Source of the DNA: Scytalidium lignicola
Taxonomy: Eukaryota > Ascomycota > Leotiomycetes
Direction: 5' to 3'
Assembly (NCBI GenBank): GCA_002812745.2
Contig: NCSJ02000116.1
Span: 58,385-122,384 of the forward strand
DNA length: 64,000 bases
Positions 61,884 through 64,000 of this stretch are shown here, in pieces. The notes beneath the pieces are model-generated. The model was not told the DNA's origin and did not search any database. It worked only from the letters and a program-made list of their open reading frames with translations. Every line of letters starts with the position of its first letter. Position 1 is the first letter of the stretch. Position numbers and translations under genes: made by a program.

Positions 61884-63845
61884 TTCTGTCGATCTGACCA
61901 GACAAAGAACCAGGAATTATTGAAAGATGAGAAACTCTATCTGAAAATTCAATTTGAAACTCGAGAGAGGAAGATTCGAGCAGGGCCCGGGCGATCCGGT
62001 GGGATATGAACAAAAGAAATCAACAACCAACGAGCCGCGGCAATATGTCTCTTAACTCGGTCTTTTATCCCTCCTGCAGATCTACAATCCAGAGCGCCTC
62101 ACTCTCAGGAGAAAACAAAAGATGGATAATTTTTGTGCATGAATATATGAACTTGGTATAATAATAACAAAAGAGAAGAATAAATATATGCAAAGAAAAG
62201 GAAGAGGACAATTCAACATCAATCAACGCGCACCAAAGCACCACCGCCGCGGTCCAATTGTACGTGGCCCCATCTTCCCCGCATTCTTCTCCAGCTTTTG
62301 CGATGGAGCCCAGCACCCGCATGATTAGATCCAAGCCTCAATTGGGCATAGTCACGAATATAATCAAGTCAGATCTCACGGCATTGCATCGATGAATTCT
62401 CGCAAGAGATGGTAGGTCGTCGGATTGAGAAGGGAGATCAGTCAGATACAATATAATAGAATTTACCTGGAGGTCTCTTGTTACACAGCATGGATGGATC
62501 CGATATCACGGGAGTAAGCTTTGGGTTATATTATTTTGCCACGGAGACACATAGATATATAATTAAAGAGTATCAAACAGAAAGCCAAGAGAACAGCGAA
62601 TACACGTATACATTGAATTTGCATGCATTCAAATCTTAGAACTATTTTAATTTCGGATTGTATCATTTCACATCACATCACATGGCAAAATCGCATCACA
62701 CACTCAAAAAGATCCGCAGTTATCTGTGGAAAGTCTTCATCTATTCGGAATTATCACGGCATGGTAAAATGATGCAATCCATCACAACCCCATCCGCCTT
62801 CCTCCAACCAGCTCATATCGCAGCTGAGTAGTAGCGCCAACCAGCCCTCTAGATGGACTGGAGCACTTCCGTATGCCATCAGCGTTAAAAAAGGCGCAAA
62901 GTAAAACGTGCCTCCTGCCTCGTGAGGAGGGACCAGCTTCTCGCTGGACAAGACGCCATTTCACAATATCATTCCAGAGCAAGGAGAAAGAAAACCCCTA
63001 AGCAAAGCACAAGCAAAGCCGTTCTAATTCCCGTAGTGTCAAAATCCTCCAATCTCGCTCGTGCCCGTCCCGAAGCACAACCCGATGTCGTTGGAAGAGA
63101 AGTTACGACCAGACCAGACCAGACCCATATTCCACTTTTGTCTATTCTGCAGAGCATATGAGAAAATGAAAAATAAAGCAATAGTCCAACAAATAACAAT
63201 GTTGAGAAAAGAAAAAGTATAAAAAAGGCATCCCGCGATGTGATTCTATTGTGGAAGCAAGTCGACTGTGCCCCCTTCCACGAATTCGAAATTGAAAGCC
63301 CTAAAAGAGATTCGTCCCGAAACAATAAAACCGATCAATTCTTAATGCACTCGTCCTGACCCAGGATAGTTTTTTCTATCCTCCATTCCCAGGTAAAAAG
63401 CATTATCGTGACCGGTACGCCCATAATATGGTGGCGTCTCATGCACCTGCCCTCAAGCGCTTTGATTCATCTATTGGGTATCATAGAGACAAAGCAAAAA
63501 AGGCAGAAACAGAAGACAACGCTATCTATCTGATGTCGTTTCGATGGTGAGACAGGGTCTGAAAAGTTCGCGTTCTATTCGTGGATCTGCAGCCACCAGA
63601 AAATCAAGTCGCAGGAATCGAGTGGTAATGCAAAGCAACGCACATAATCAATAATTGTCGAGGCCGAAAGTTGAAAACAAAAAGGAAAGAAAACAAGTAT
63701 CATAGCAATGCGTTCAGTAATCGAGAAGGCTGAATGCCTGTCGACCTCCCACCTGACGCCTTTGTCCCAAATCTAATGTTATAACCGTATCCGAATTCAA
63801 AAATTAGGACCGAAAGGAACAAAGAGGCGCCATCTAGTGAGGAAT
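61884..63845. other. Intergenic / long 3' flank, no supported gene
   Basis: About 2 kb upstream of the bZIP start and downstream of the partial gene at the right edge. Short frames (for example 62969-63325, minus) have no domain. Part may be the 3' UTR of the glycine-rich gene. Confidence 0.5.
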
Positions 63846-64000
63846 CTACCACCAAGATTGTCCACCGCCGCCGCTGGGGTTGCCGTAGCTGCCACCGCTG
63901 TAGCCGCCGTTACCATAAGGCGCGCCTCCAAAAGCAGCTTGAGGTGGTGGGCCAGCATAGCCAGCACCATAACTAGGAGCTGGGCCAGCAAATCCAGCAC
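63846..64000 (-). CDS. Glycine-rich C-terminus of a gene extending past the right edge
   Basis: Only the last 51 codons and the stop (TAG at 63848-63846) are visible. The chosen frame reads 'YGAGYAGPPPQAAFGG', 'NGGYSGGSYGNPSGGG' and ends 'GQSWW'. Gly/Tyr/Pro-rich tails of this kind are common in RNA-binding proteins (hnRNP, KH and RRM types), but the domain part lies outside the window. Another minus-strand frame over the same bases gives an alanine/leucine-rich shadow and is less likely. Confidence 0.55.
   Translation of the reverse strand, partial: AGFAGPAPSYGAGYAGPPPQAAFGGAPYGNGGYSGGSYGNPSGGGGQSWW

Noticed and set aside
63797..64000. Ala/Leu-rich minus-strand frame at the right edge
   Set aside because: An alternative frame gives a Gly/Tyr-rich tail ending in TAG at 63846, more typical of real proteins; this one is its shadow.
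1..64000. CRISPR array, bacterial operons or riboswitches
   Set aside because: Spliceosomal introns, fungal domains and a eukaryotic tRNA rule out a prokaryotic source; no regularly spaced repeats were seen.

Overview
The window is nuclear DNA of a filamentous ascomycete. Genes are split by many short introns (about 43-125 nt) with GT...AG ends and CTAAC-like branch sites close to the acceptor. Protein types are typical of filamentous fungi: Zn2Cys6 regulators, a bZIP with a DUF3425-like tail, a PTH11-like rhodopsin-fold membrane protein, 2EXR, and a tannase/feruloyl esterase. Intergenic DNA is AT-rich. The style fits Leotiomycetes (Botrytis/Sclerotinia relatives), but that is inference, not a search result. 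Gene models were built by hand from conserved protein motifs and splice signals; for most multi-exon genes the exon lengths sum to a whole number of codons.

Layout. 1-1812: acyltransferase-3 membrane protein (-), running off the left edge. 4762-7665: a divergent ER pair, an RDEL-ending protein disulfide isomerase (-) and a prolyl 4-hydroxylase alpha-like 2OG oxygenase (+), sharing a 378-bp promoter. 7936-10442: MFS sugar transporter (-). 11182-12180: a fungal nuclease-fold-like protein (-) with an unresolved N. 13558-16986: a cytochrome P450 (+) convergent with a Zn2Cys6 regulator (-). 17596-17669: tRNA-Asn. 18347-25671: a giant SF1 helicase / zinc finger / triple AAA ATPase gene (+) with two nonsense codons and one frameshift. 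26159-26772: DUF1993 protein (-). 27487-28129: an intronless, five-stop copy of the KDEL receptor ERD2, probably a retropseudogene.

Right half. 30671-33650: a second Zn2Cys6 regulator (-). 36880-37783: a decayed 2EXR gene. 39551-41370: tannase/feruloyl esterase (-). 45558-47078: rhodopsin-fold integral membrane protein (+). 49624-50830: secreted beta-rich protein (-). 51972-53472: a protein with a fungal STAND-type N-terminal domain (-). 54265-56637: a RING-like protein gene (+) with a one-base frameshift. 57916-59262: NAD(P)-dependent epimerase-like SDR (-). 59837-61883: bZIP-DUF3425 regulator (-). 63846-64000: the glycine-rich C-terminus of a gene (-) entering from the right.

Themes. The P4H/PDI pair mirrors the two subunit types of animal prolyl 4-hydroxylase and is the best candidate here for a functional gene pair. 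Several genes are broken or breaking (ERD2 copy, helicase/AAA, 2EXR, RING), so the window mixes housekeeping, regulatory and decaying genes. Eleven of the twelve single Ns abut A/T homopolymers, so one-base frameshifts next to homopolymers should be treated as possible assembly errors.
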